Part shown: positions 19,049-28,500 of the stretch, piece after piece
Numbering within the stretch: position 1 is the first letter of the stretch
Layout of the letters: every line of letters starts with the position of its first letter
Assembly (NCBI RefSeq): GCF_017052465.1
Contig: NZ_JAFHKT010000136.1
Location: 1 to 64,000 of the forward strand
Length of the DNA stretch: 64,000 nt
Reading direction: 5' to 3'
Source: Arthrobacter pascens
GTDB lineage: Bacteria > Actinomycetota > Actinomycetes > Actinomycetales > Micrococcaceae
The notes under the pieces: model-generated
What the model was told of the DNA's origin: nothing
What the model saw: the letters and a program-made list of their open reading frames with translations, nothing else
The model's database searches: none
Made by a program: the position numbers and the translations under genes

Positions 19049-21157
19049 GTGGCACCGAGTTCTGATTACACCGCCCGCCACCTATCGGTGCTGGAGGGCC
19101 TCGAGGCTGTCCGGAAGCGTCCGGGCATGTACATCGGCTCCACGGATTCGCGCGGACTCATGCACTGCCTGTGGGAAATCATCGACAATTCCGTGGATGA
19201 GGCCCTGGCCGGCTACGGCCACGACATCAAGGTCATCCTTCACGCGGACAACTCCGTGGAGATCCACGACGACGGCCGCGGTATTCCGATTGACGTGGAA
19301 CCCAAGACCGGCCTCACCGGCGTGGAAGTCGTCTTCACCAAGCTGCATGCCGGCGGCAAGTTCGGCGGCGGCTCCTACACGGCATCGGGCGGCCTGCACG
19401 GTGTCGGCGCGTCTGTGGTGAACGCCCTGTCCGCCCGGCTGGACGCCGAAGTGGACCGCGGCGGCAAGACGTACAAGATGTCGTTCCGCAGGGGCGAGCC
19501 GGGCAGGTTCAAGGACACCGGCACCCGCCCGGACCCCTCGGCCACGTTCACGCCCTTCGTTGATGATTCCGTGCTCGACGTCGTCGGCAAGGCCAAGCGG
19601 GGCGTGACCGGTACCCGGATCCGGTACTGGGCCGACAGGCAGATCTTCACGCCGGACGCCAAATTTTCCTACGACGAACTGGCGGCCCGTGCCCGCCAGA
19701 CCTCCTTCCTGGTTCCGGGCCTGAAACTGACCGTCCGCGACGAACGCAAGCTCCCCGGCACCCCGGGGGAAAACGGCCCGCACGAGGAAGTGTTCCACCA
19801 CGATGGGGGCATCTCGGAGTTCGCGGAATTCCTGGCCATCGATGCGGGCGTCACGGACGTCTGGCGGCTGCACGGTGCGGGGAAGTTCAAGGAAACGGTC
19901 CCGGTGCTGGATGACAGGGGCCACAGCAAGCTGGCCGAAGTGGAACGCGACTGTGAGGTGGACGTCGCGCTGCGCTGGGGGATCGGCTACGACACCACTG
20001 TCCGCAGCTTCGTGAACATCATCTCCACGCCGAAGGGCGGCACCCACCAGGCCGGCCTTGAGCAGGCCCTGGTCAAGACGTTCCGCAAGGCAGTGGAAGC
20101 GAACGCCAGGAAACTCAAAGCCGGCAACGACAAGATCGAAAAAGACGACATCTTTGCCGGCCTCACGGCCGTGCTGACCGTGCGCCTGGCCGAACCGCAG
20201 TTCGAGGGCCAGACCAAGGAGATCCTGGGCACGTCGGCGGTCAAGGCGATCGTGGCGCGGGTCGTGGAGCGTGAGATCTCCGCCAAGCTCAGCTCCTCGA
20301 ACCGCAACGACAAGGCGCAGTCGGCCCTGCTCCTGGAGAAGATCGTCAGCGAGATGAAGTCCCGCATCTCCGCCCGGGTGCACAAGGAAACGCAGCGCCG
20401 CAAGACCGCGCTCGAGACCTCCTCCATGCCTACGAAGCTCGCGGACTGCCGGACGGACGATGTTGACCGCTCCGAGCTGTTCATCGTCGAGGGTGACTCC
20501 GCCCTCGGCACCGCGAAGCTGGCACGGTCCTCTGACTTCCAGGCACTGCTGCCGATCCGGGGCAAGATCCTGAACGTCCAGAAGGCCTCTGTGGGGGACA
20601 TGCTCTCCAACGCCGAATGTGCCGCGCTGATCCAGGTGGTCGGTGCCGGCTCGGGACGCAGCTTTGCGATCGAGGCTGCCCGCTACGGGAAAGTCATCCT
20701 GATGACGGACGCCGACGTCGACGGCGCCCACATCCGCACGCTGCTGCTCACGCTCTTCTTCCGCTACATGCGCCCCATGGTCGAGCAGGGCAGGGTCTTC
20801 GCGGCTGTGCCCCCGCTGCACCGTGTGGAAGTGATCAACCCGGGCCAAAAGGCCAACGAGATGATCTACACCTACTCGGAGGCGGAGCTCCACGCGCTCC
20901 TGGCCCGGCTGGCCAAGGAAGGCAAGCGCTACAAGGAACCCATCCAGCGGTACAAGGGCCTGGGGGAGATGGACGCCGAGCAGCTCGCCGAAACCACCAT
21001 GGACCCGAGGCACCGGATGCTCCGGAAGGTGAACATCGAGAACGCCCAGCGCGCGGAGGCCACCTTTGACCTGCTCATGGGATCGGATGTTGCCCCCCGG
21101 AAGGACTTCATCGTTGCGGGGGCTGCCAGCCTGGACAGGGACCGCATCGACGCCTGA
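19049..21157 (+). CDS. parE: DNA topoisomerase IV subunit B (ATPase subunit)
   Basis: 702 aa. The GHKL ATPase motifs are EIIDNSVDEALAGYG, DDGRGIP and GLHGVGASVVNAL, with K-loop and transducer domain following. The Toprim metal-binding motifs are EGDSALG and DADVDGAHIRTLLL. Decatenation is its expected role, together with the ParC-like subunit at 30567-33110. It is called ParE rather than GyrB because of the sigA-linked position and a separate, unlinked A subunit. The start is GTG at 19049 after GAAGGAG. Confidence 0.92.
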   Translation: MAPSSDYTARHLSVLEGLEAVRKRPGMYIGSTDSRGLMHCLWEIIDNSVDEALAGYGHDIKVILHADNSVEIHDDGRGIPIDVEPKTGLTGVEVVFTKLHAGGKFGGGSYTASGGLHGVGASVVNALSARLDAEVDRGGKTYKMSFRRGEPGRFKDTGTRPDPSATFTPFVDDSVLDVVGKAKRGVTGTRIRYWADRQIFTPDAKFSYDELAARARQTSFLVPGLKLTVRDERKLPGTPGENGPHEEVFHHDGGISEFAEFLAIDAGVTDVWRLHGAGKFKETVPVLDDRGHSKLAEVERDCEVDVALRWGIGYDTTVRSFVNIISTPKGGTHQAGLEQALVKTFRKAVEANARKLKAGNDKIEKDDIFAGLTAVLTVRLAEPQFEGQTKEILGTSAVKAIVARVVEREISAKLSSSNRNDKAQSALLLEKIVSEMKSRISARVHKETQRRKTALETSSMPTKLADCRTDDVDRSELFIVEGDSALGTAKLARSSDFQALLPIRGKILNVQKASVGDMLSNAECAALIQVVGAGSGRSFAIEAARYGKVILMTDADVDGAHIRTLLLTLFFRYMRPMVEQGRVFAAVPPLHRVEVINPGQKANEMIYTYSEAELHALLARLAKEGKRYKEPIQRYKGLGEMDAEQLAETTMDPRHRMLRKVNIENAQRAEATFDLLMGSDVAPRKDFIVAGAASLDRDRIDA

Positions 21158-21201
21158 CCCGTGCAGGGCCGGCAGGTGAGCCTGGCTCCGCAGCAGCAGA
21201 C

Positions 21202-22188
21202 CTAGCCCAGCAGGCCCGGGACTATCAGCAGCGCTGTGGGCATGGCCAGCAGCAGGACGCAGACCGCCAGCACGGCCGCCCGGAGGGGAGCCGGAAGCGG
21301 CGCGCGGGGCGAGAGCAGGCGGCTGACGCGGGACGCCGTCGTGCTGGCCGAGCCCGATCCACCCGCACCGTCGGGCAGCTGCAGACCCTGCCCGGCAAGT
21401 TCGCCCCGGCCGATGGCGGGCGCTGCCTGCGGGACGGCGGACCCGCTCGCGACGATGGCAATGGCTTTGATCAGCGTGGCCTTGCTCTCCGTCTTGAGGG
21501 CGACGTCATCGGCGAGCATTTCGATCAGTGAGTTGACAGCCTCCTGCGCCAGGCGCGTCGTGGGCAGCCAGGGAAGGGCCTGGCGCCAGGCGGCGAAGGC
21601 CCACAGCAGGAGGTGGTGGCGCTGGTTCAGGTGGGCGTTCTCGTGGATCAGCACGGCACGCAACTCGGCCGGTTCCAAGGCCGCCATGAGCCCGTCGGAG
21701 AGTACCGTGACGGACCGCGCGCCGCCCGGCAGGCAGTAGGCCACGGGCGAGTCGTGGTTGATCACCACGGTGCCCGTGCCATCTGTGGAAGGAGAAGCCA
21801 GCAGCGCCAGCAGCTCGCGGTGCCGCCTGCGCTGCCGCTCAATCTTGTAGTAGGTCAGCAGCAGGGTGAATACCAGGTGCGCCGTGAGCAGTGCCGCTGC
21901 CGACAACGCGAAGAGATGCCAGAAGCCGAGCGCCGTGGTGGGGGCGTTCTGGAACACCATCCCGGCGAGTGCCCTGAGGCCCGCGATCAGGTTGTCCCCA
22001 ACCGGCTCCAGCCCGTAAACGAGCATGGCCCCGATCATGGACAGGCCACCGGCCAGGCCGATGGCCTGCCACAGCAACATGGCCGTGAAAGGATCCCGCG
22101 CAGGCCAGTGGGCGCGGGAAAGGAGGATAGGCACCGGCCAGGCCAGTACTATCGCCAGGACCGCCAGGAAGTATGAGGTCCAGAACAT
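21202..22188 (-). CDS. M56-family membrane zinc metallopeptidase (BlaR1/MecR1-like)
   Basis: 328 aa. Three N-terminal hydrophobic segments (about 5-25, 35-60, 90-112), a cytosolic zinc-peptidase domain with HENAH (182-186) and a downstream EMLADDVAL glutamate, and a C-terminal membrane helix (about 300-325). The penicillin-binding sensor domain of true BlaR1 is absent. By analogy the protease inactivates the partner BlaI repressor after an unknown signal. It starts 6 bp after the blaI stop, so the two are an operon. Confidence 0.87.
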   Translation of the reverse strand: MFWTSYFLAVLAIVLAWPVPILLSRAHWPARDPFTAMLLWQAIGLAGGLSMIGAMLVYGLEPVGDNLIAGLRALAGMVFQNAPTTALGFWHLFALSAAALLTAHLVFTLLLTYYKIERQRRRHRELLALLASPSTDGTGTVVINHDSPVAYCLPGGARSVTVLSDGLMAALEPAELRAVLIHENAHLNQRHHLLLWAFAAWRQALPWLPTTRLAQEAVNSLIEMLADDVALKTESKATLIKAIAIVASGSAVPQAAPAIGRGELAGQGLQLPDGAGGSGSASTTASRVSRLLSPRAPLPAPLRAAVLAVCVLLLAMPTALLIVPGLLG

Positions 22189-22194
22189 CGTCCG

Positions 22195-22581
22195 CTAGCT
22201 GTGGCCAAGCAGTTTGCGCAGCGTCTCAGCTTCACTCTCCGTCACGGAGCCGATAAAGCGGGCCAGCACGGCTTCACGGTCCGGAGCCGATCCCAGCACC
22301 TCGTGCATCAGCTCGGCAGTGTGGTCCTCCCGGCTGGAAACAGCCTGGTACCGGTGCGGCCGCATACCGCGTTCGCGCTCCACGAGGCCCTTCTTTTCCA
22401 GGCGCGACAGCACGGTCAGGACCGTGGTGACGGCCAGGTCCTTGCCCACATGGCCTGCGGCGCCGCCCTGGGCCACCGTGCTCTGTGCCAGCAGGTCGCG
22501 CAGCGTGTTGGCGGTTGCAGCTTCCCGGCCAGCCCAGAGCAGGTCCATCACTGCCCGTTCGAGTTCCCCAAGACTTGCCAT
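22195..22581 (-). CDS. blaI: BlaI/MecI/CopY-family transcriptional repressor
   Basis: 128 aa. A winged-helix domain (LGELERAVMDLLWAGREAAT then TVLTVLSRLEKKGLVERER) is followed by a short dimerisation tail (FIGSVTESEAETLRKLLG). Family members bind dyads as dimers and are removed by an M56 protease, which here is the next gene. The ATG at 22581 has AAGGATG upstream; the longer frame to 22644 would add an unrelated N-terminus. Three matching dyads lie in the divergent region toward cydA (see sites), which argues for control of itself and of cytochrome bd oxidase. Confidence 0.9.
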   Translation of the reverse strand: MASLGELERAVMDLLWAGREAATANTLRDLLAQSTVAQGGAAGHVGKDLAVTTVLTVLSRLEKKGLVERERGMRPHRYQAVSSREDHTAELMHEVLGSAPDREAVLARFIGSVTESEAETLRKLLGHS

Positions 22582-22681
22582 CTCTACATCCTTTTGACAA
22601 CGCGCCGCCTGCGGCCGGTTGGCCGCCACGTGCTGTGATTCCAATACTTCACCTTCAAATCTAGCGCGTTTGCGCGTTTCT

Positions 22682-22698
22682 TTCTACATGAGGTAGAA
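22682..22698. promoter_or_regulatory. BlaI-type operator 1 (TTCTAC-N5-GTAGAA)
   Basis: A perfect 6+6 dyad, nearest to blaI. It falls near the -35 position relative to a possible minus-strand -10 TAGATT (22663-22658), so it is placed for autorepression. Confidence 0.7.
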
Positions 22699-22750
22699 CA
22701 TGCGGCGCGCCGCGCCTCATTGCAGGCCCTCCGTGACGGTGTAACGATGG

Positions 22751-22779
22751 TTTACAGCGTGGGCACGTTGTTCTACACT
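22751..22779 (+). promoter_or_regulatory. Predicted promoter of cydA-cydB-cydDC
   Basis: TTTACA (22751-22756), a 17-bp spacer and TACACT (22774-22779) form a good sigma-A promoter about 80 bp before cydA. The -10 lies inside operator 2. Confidence 0.65.
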
Positions 22780-22787
22780 CTGTAGAA
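22771..22787. promoter_or_regulatory. BlaI-type operator 2, overlapping the cyd -10
   Basis: TTCTAC-ACTCT-GTAGAA (inner bases also pair: CTACA/TGTAG). It covers the predicted cyd -10, so binding would block RNA polymerase. Confidence 0.75.
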
Positions 22788-22794
22788 GTTGCTG

Positions 22795-22811
22795 TTCTAC
22801 GCGACGTAGAA
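22795..22811. promoter_or_regulatory. BlaI-type operator 3, downstream of the predicted start site
   Basis: TTCTAC-GCGAC-GTAGAA, centred 24 bp from operator 2. The spacing suits side-by-side dimers. Confidence 0.75.
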
Positions 22812-22856
22812 AACAGCGCTTGAGAGCTTGAGACCCAGCCAACAGTAGGGACCGCC

Positions 22857-24458
22857 TTGGAAGCCTTGGAAATCGCACGCTGGCAATTCGGAATCACCAC
22901 GGTCTATCACTTCATGATGGTGCCGCTGACCATCGGGCTGGGCCTCGTCGTAGCAGTGATCCAGACGATCTGGTACCGGACCGGCAACCCGGCCTACCTG
23001 CGCATGACCAAATTCTGGGGAAAGCTGTTCCTCATCAACTTCATCATGGGCGTGGCCACCGGCATTGTGCAGGAGTTCCAGTTCGGCATGGCGTGGAGCG
23101 AGTACAGCCGCTTCGTCGGTGACGTTTTCGGTGCGCCGCTGGCCCTCGAAGCCCTGCTCGCGTTTTTCGTCGAGTCCACGTTCCTGGGCCTCTGGATCTT
23201 CGGCTGGAAGCAGCTGAAGAAGGGCGTGCACCTGGCCTGCCTCTGGATCGCCGTGATCGGCTCGTTCTTTTCCGCGTACTTCATCATCGTCGCCAACAGC
23301 TGGATGCAGCACCCCGTGGGTGTGGACATGGTCGACGGCCGGCCCGTCATGACGGACGCCTGGGCGGTCTTCACCAACAACACCGCCCTGGTCGCCGTTC
23401 CGCACACGCTCTTCGGTGCCCTGGCCGTCGCCGGCGGATTCCTGCTCGGCATTGCCTGGTACCACCTCTGGCGGCGGCGCAGGGACGGCATCGACACCGT
23501 GGGCGCCGACGGCAAGGTCATCGCCGGTTCCGCGGACATTCCCGGCCGGGACCGCACGGACCACACCGTATGGATCCGCTCGCTGCGGATCGGGGCCGTC
23601 GTTGCCATGATTTCGTTCGCCGGCACGGCGCTGACCGGAGACCTCCAGGGAAAGCTGATGTTCGAACAGCAGCCCATGAAGATGGCCGCCGCCGAGGCCG
23701 CCTGCCACGACGGAACGGGATTCTCGGTCCTCAGCGTCGGGAACATCGGGTCCCGCAACTGCGACGACATTGTGGCCCTGATCGAGGTCCCGGGCATCCT
23801 CTCCTACCTGGCCAAGGGGGATTTCACCACCGAAGTCAAGGGCGTCAACAGCCTCCTGGACCAGTACAAGGCCGACTATGGCACGCACCTGCCGGACAAT
23901 CCCATCTACGGTGAGCGGGCGGGGCAGGAGATCGAGTACGTGCCCGTCATGGAGGTCACCTACTGGGGCTTCCGCATGATGATCGGCTTCGGCGGAGTCG
24001 CCGCCCTGGCTGCACTGCTGGCCCTCTGGGTCACCCGCAGTGGAACCGTGCCGGAGTCCCGCTGGCTCATGCGGCTGGCCGTGTTCGGCATCCTGGCACC
24101 CTTCGGAGCGAACGCCGCGGGCTGGATCTTCACCGAAATGGGACGGCAGCCGTTCGTCGTGGCACCCAATCCCGACCTCAACGGCATCGACCAGGTCTTC
24201 ATGTTTACCGCGGCAGCAGTTTCTCCCGGGGTCTCCGCCGGGGAGATCCTGACATCGCTGATCGTCCTCACCACCATCTATGCCGTGCTGCTCGTGGTGG
24301 AGGTGAAACTCCTCGTCAAGTACGTCCGGGGCGGCGTGGTCTCCGCCATGCCGGAACTGGTGAGCGCGCCCGTCGACGAGAACGAGGACGCCACCCCCGG
24401 ACCGGGCGGGCCCGGCAAAGCGGGAACAGCCGACGACGTCCTGGCCTTCGCCTACTAA
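22857..24458 (+). CDS. cydA: Cytochrome bd ubiquinol/menaquinol oxidase subunit I
   Basis: 533 aa, polytopic membrane protein. The N-terminus EALEIARWQFGITTVYHF carries the heme b595/d ligand (H18); HTLFGALAVAGG holds the second conserved His, and GWIFTEMGRQPFVV is the family signature near the quinol site. The Q-loop is short, as in actinobacteria. It oxidises menaquinol and reduces O2 with high affinity. The start is TTG at 22857, chosen because the family N-terminus begins there; CAGTAGGG lies upstream. It opens the cydA-cydB-cydDC operon. Confidence 0.95.
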   Translation: MEALEIARWQFGITTVYHFMMVPLTIGLGLVVAVIQTIWYRTGNPAYLRMTKFWGKLFLINFIMGVATGIVQEFQFGMAWSEYSRFVGDVFGAPLALEALLAFFVESTFLGLWIFGWKQLKKGVHLACLWIAVIGSFFSAYFIIVANSWMQHPVGVDMVDGRPVMTDAWAVFTNNTALVAVPHTLFGALAVAGGFLLGIAWYHLWRRRRDGIDTVGADGKVIAGSADIPGRDRTDHTVWIRSLRIGAVVAMISFAGTALTGDLQGKLMFEQQPMKMAAAEAACHDGTGFSVLSVGNIGSRNCDDIVALIEVPGILSYLAKGDFTTEVKGVNSLLDQYKADYGTHLPDNPIYGERAGQEIEYVPVMEVTYWGFRMMIGFGGVAALAALLALWVTRSGTVPESRWLMRLAVFGILAPFGANAAGWIFTEMGRQPFVVAPNPDLNGIDQVFMFTAAAVSPGVSAGEILTSLIVLTTIYAVLLVVEVKLLVKYVRGGVVSAMPELVSAPVDENEDATPGPGGPGKAGTADDVLAFAY

Positions 24459-24476
24459 GACCTGAGGATACGGAAC

Positions 24477-25526
24477 ATGGAACTGTTGCCCACCACCTGG
24501 TTCATCGCCATCGCCGTTCTTTGGACGGGTTATCTCTTCCTTGAAGGCTTCGACCTCGGAGTCGGCATGCTGATGAAGCTCTTTGCGCGCGACAACACTG
24601 AACGCCGCGTGCTGCTCAACACCATCGGGCCGGTCTGGGACGGGAACGAGGTCTGGCTGCTGACGGCCGCCGGCGCGACCTTCGCCGCCTTTCCCCTCTG
24701 GTACGCGTCCCTCTTCTCGGCCCTGTACCTGCCGCTGCTCCTGGTCCTCGTGGCACTGATCTTCCGGGCCGTTGCCTTCGAATACCGGGGCAAGGTGGAT
24801 ACCGAGCGGTGGCGGAACACCTGGGACTGGGCCATCGCCGTCGGCTCCTTCGTGGCTTCCTTCGGTGTAGGCGCCACCCTGGCCCTCAGCACCACCGGCC
24901 TTCCACTGGATGCCAACGGTGACCGCGATGGTGGCCCCTTCTCCTGGTTCAGCGGCTACGCGCTGCTCGGCGGCTTTGCCGTGGCAGGGTTCGCCCTGCT
25001 GCATGCCCTGGCGTTCCTCGCCCTGAAGACCGACGGCGAGGTCCGGCACCGCGCCCGGCGCTGGTTCGTGCGGCTGCTTCCCGTCCTGCTGCTCCCCATG
25101 GCGGGCTGGGCCATCAGCGTGCAGCTCCTGAGCGGGGAGCCGTGGACGCTGGCCGCCCTCGTGCTCGCCGTCGTGGCCGCAGTCGCCGCCTGGTTCCTGG
25201 CCCGGAAGGGCAGTGAAGGCCGCGCCTTCCTGGCCACGGGGGTGTTCCTGCTGGGCGGGGCCGCTTCGATCTTCGGCGCCGTGTTCCCGGTGGTGCTTCC
25301 CTCCACGATTGATCCTGCGTTCAACCTCACCGTCGCCAACGCGTCGTCCTCTGACTACACGCTCGGGCTGATGAGCATCGTGGCCTGCGTCGGACTGCCG
25401 CTGGTCATTGCCTACCAGGCCTGGACCTACTGGGTCTTCCGCCGCCGTGTCAGCGCGGCCCACATCCCGGAGGCCCACAGCTTCCTTCCAGCAATCGCCG
25501 CCAAGGCGCTCATCCGGAACGACTGA
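24477..25526 (+). CDS. cydB: Cytochrome bd oxidase subunit II
   Basis: 349 aa with about 8-9 membrane helices. The start MELLPTTWFIAIAVLWTGYLFLEGFDLGVG and the RVLLNTIGPVWDGNEVWL motif are diagnostic of CydB. It pairs with CydA. The gene starts 18 bp after cydA and ends 6 bp before cydDC, so the three are surely co-transcribed. Confidence 0.95.
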   Translation: MELLPTTWFIAIAVLWTGYLFLEGFDLGVGMLMKLFARDNTERRVLLNTIGPVWDGNEVWLLTAAGATFAAFPLWYASLFSALYLPLLLVLVALIFRAVAFEYRGKVDTERWRNTWDWAIAVGSFVASFGVGATLALSTTGLPLDANGDRDGGPFSWFSGYALLGGFAVAGFALLHALAFLALKTDGEVRHRARRWFVRLLPVLLLPMAGWAISVQLLSGEPWTLAALVLAVVAAVAAWFLARKGSEGRAFLATGVFLLGGAASIFGAVFPVVLPSTIDPAFNLTVANASSSDYTLGLMSIVACVGLPLVIAYQAWTYWVFRRRVSAAHIPEAHSFLPAIAAKALIRND

Positions 25527-25532
25527 GGTCCC

Positions 25533-28500
25533 GTGAAGCCGCAGTTCCCCGCAGGCCCGTCAACGCGCGCCGCACTGTATGGCCTTGGCGTGCTCGCGGC
25601 GCTCAAGGCCCTCGCGCTGGTGCTCATGGGCCAGGCCATCGCGTCGGTCCTCGCCGGCCTCATGGTGCGGGACCCTGCGTGGGCCGACCAGCTGGTCTGG
25701 GGAATGGCCGGTGTGGTCCTGCGCTCAGCCACCGTCTGGGCGCAGGGCATTGCCTCCCGCCGGGCGGCCCTGGGTGTCAAGGAGGAGCTGCGCTCGCAGC
25801 TCCTGGAACATGCGCTGCGCAACGGCGTCCGGTCTGCCGGCCCTGCCGACGGTGGCCTCGCCGTGCTTGCCACACGCGGCCTCGACGCCCTGGACAGCTA
25901 CTACACGCAGTACCTTCCGGCGTTGGTGAACTGCGCCGCGATTCCGCTGCTGCTGGGCGCCCGGATCCTGTTTGCCGACTGGGTCAGCGCCGTGGTCATT
26001 GTGCTGACGGTGCCGCTCGTGCCGCTGTTCATGGTGCTGATCGGCCGCTACACGGAAGACAAGGTACAGGACGCGCAGGCGGCCCTGTCCCGGCTGTCAG
26101 GGCACATGCTGGAACTTGCCAAAGGGCTTCCGGTGCTGGTCGGACTGGGCCGGGCCTCCGCCCAGCGCCGGGCGCTGGAGGATATTTCCGAAGAGTACCG
26201 GTCCAGGACCATGGGGACCCTGCGGACTGCGTTCCTCTCAGCCCTGGCGCTGGAGCTGATAGCCACAATCTCGGTGGCCGTGGTGGCAGTCTTCATCGGC
26301 GTGCGGCTGGTGCACGGCGACATGGCGCTGGAGGCCGGGCTCCTCGCACTGATCCTGGCGCCGGACTGCTACCTTCCGCTCCGGGAACTGGGAACGGCGC
26401 ACCACGCCAGCGACGACGGCCGGGCAGCGCTCGCGGAGACGACGGCGGTGCTGGACTCGCCGGAGCAGCGGCGCCTCGATCCCCGGCCAGCGCCCGTGCC
26501 ATCTGCCCACGACCTGACGGTCAGCGGACTCACCGTCAGCTACGCGGGAAGGCAGGGAGCCGCCGTCGGCCCCCTCAGCTTTACCGCGCCGGCCGGGCGG
26601 ATCACTGCCCTGGACGGGCCCAGCGGGGCCGGCAAGAGCACGGTGCTGGGTGTCCTCGCCGGGACCATCGGTTCCGGCGGAGGCACCGCCGTGGCCGGAA
26701 CGCTCGGCGGCTTCGCCCCGGCCGGCGTGGCTTTGGTGCCCCAGCATCCCGTGATGGTGGCCGACACCGTCCGCGAGGAGATCCTGCTCTATCTGGCCGC
26801 CGGGGCTCCGCAGGACCGGCTCCACCTCGAAAAAGGCGTCCAGGAGTGCCTGGCAGCGGCAGGCGCAGCCCACCTGGCAGGGAAGCACCCGGCCGAACTG
26901 AGCCCCGGGGAGCTGCGCCGCGTCGCCCTTGCCCGGGGACTTGCCCGCATCGCGGCGGGAGCCACCGTGCTGCTGCTGGACGAACCCACCGCGCACCTGG
27001 ACCGGGCCTCCGCCGACATCGTCCAGGCGGCCATCCGGGACCTCCGCGGCAGGGCGACCGTAATTCTGGTGGCCCACGACCGGCGAACCCGGGAACTTGC
27101 AGACCACGTCGTTCCCCTTGCTGCGGCCGGGCACACCTCCGCGGCAGCCGTCGCCGGTCCTGCCGTGTACGCCGGCCCGGACGATCGTGCACTCCCTGCC
27201 GTCCCCACCGCGCACTCAAATGCTGGAGCAGCGGCCGCGGGTTCCAGCGGGACAGCGCAGTTTGGCCGGACAGCGCAGCAGCCGCCGGCTGAAACGGTGC
27301 CGGCGGCCGGGCTGCTGGGGAGGCTGCTCTCACCGGTGCGTGGCAGGTTTGCGGGTGCAGGCGTCGTGGGAACCCTTGCCTCGCTCTTTGCGGTTGCCCT
27401 TTCCGGGCTCTCCGGCTGGCTCATCCTGAGGGCCAGCGAACAGCCGCCCATCCTGTACCTGCTTACGGCCATCGTGGGAGTGCGGTTCTTCGGCATCGGC
27501 CGGGCCGTCCTGCGCTACTGCGAGCGGCTCGTGCTTCATGACGCGGTCTTTGCATCGCTGACTCTGCTCCGCGGGCGACTGTGGGCGTCGCTGAGCCGGC
27601 GGGCCCTGTCCCTCCGGCGGCTGCTCCAGGGCGGGAACGTGCTCGGCGTCGTCATCGACGACGTCGACACGGTCCGGGACCTGCTGCCGAGGGTGGTCCT
27701 TCCGCCGGTGACAGCCATGGCAGTGGCCGCGGCCGCCACCGGAACCTCGGCCTGGTTGGTGCCGGCGGCCCTGCCGGCCGTCGTGGCTGCCGCTGCCGTC
27801 AGCCTGGCCGTGGCTCCCGCCGTCGCGCTGTTGGCCGACCGGATGTCTGCCGGGACGGAGCAGTCCCTGCGGTCCGGAGTCCTGCGCCGCGTCGCGGCTG
27901 CCCTCGACTCACGGGCGGAACTGCACGCCAACGGCGTGGCGGCGCCCGTCCTGGACCGTATCCGCGCGGACGACCGCTCAGCCACCCGGGCCTCCCAGCG
28001 CTCCGCCTGGGCAGAGGGACTCGGCCAGGCGATTACCGTCGCCGCCTGCGGCGCCGGTGCGCTGGCGTGCACCGCACTTGCCGCGCCGCACGTACTGGCA
28101 GGTGCCGTCGCGGCCCCGACAGCCGCCGTCGTCGTCCTGATGCAGCTGGCACTCGTTGAGCCCTTTGCGGCCATGACGACGGCGGTCCGCCAATACCCGG
28201 CTCTGCGCTCCGTGCTCCGCCGCATCGGTGAGTCCGGGGTCCTGGGTGCAGCGGACACCGACGCAGCGGCTTCTGATGTCTTGTCCAGGCCGGAGCCGCG
28301 GGAGGAGGGACGTCCGGGTGTCGAGCTGAGCCGGCTCGCGGCCGCGTGGCCCGGCGGCTCCCCAGTTTTCAGTGGCCTGTCCGCAGTGGCGGAACCGGGA
28401 CGCTGGCTGGCGGTCACCGGTCCCTCTGGTGCCGGCAAGTCCACGCTGCTCGCTGTCATGCTGGGTTTCCTTCCGGCGCGTGAAGGGCGCATTGCGGTGA

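Noticed and set aside
19049..21157. Calling this subunit gyrB and the 30567-33110 gene gyrA
   Set aside because: They are 9 kb apart in opposite orientations, and this copy is sigA-linked, unlike the dnaA-recF-gyrB-gyrA cluster; ParE/ParC fits better, though the genome's other copy is not visible.
22797..25478. 893-codon open frame on the minus strand across cydA and cydB
   Set aside because: It is antisense to two clear cyd genes, has a low-complexity His/Gly/Arg/Glu composition and no family signature; long antisense frames are expected in high-GC DNA. The same holds for 4447-6507, 19082-21013 and 45602-47218 (minus) and 31413-33413 (plus).
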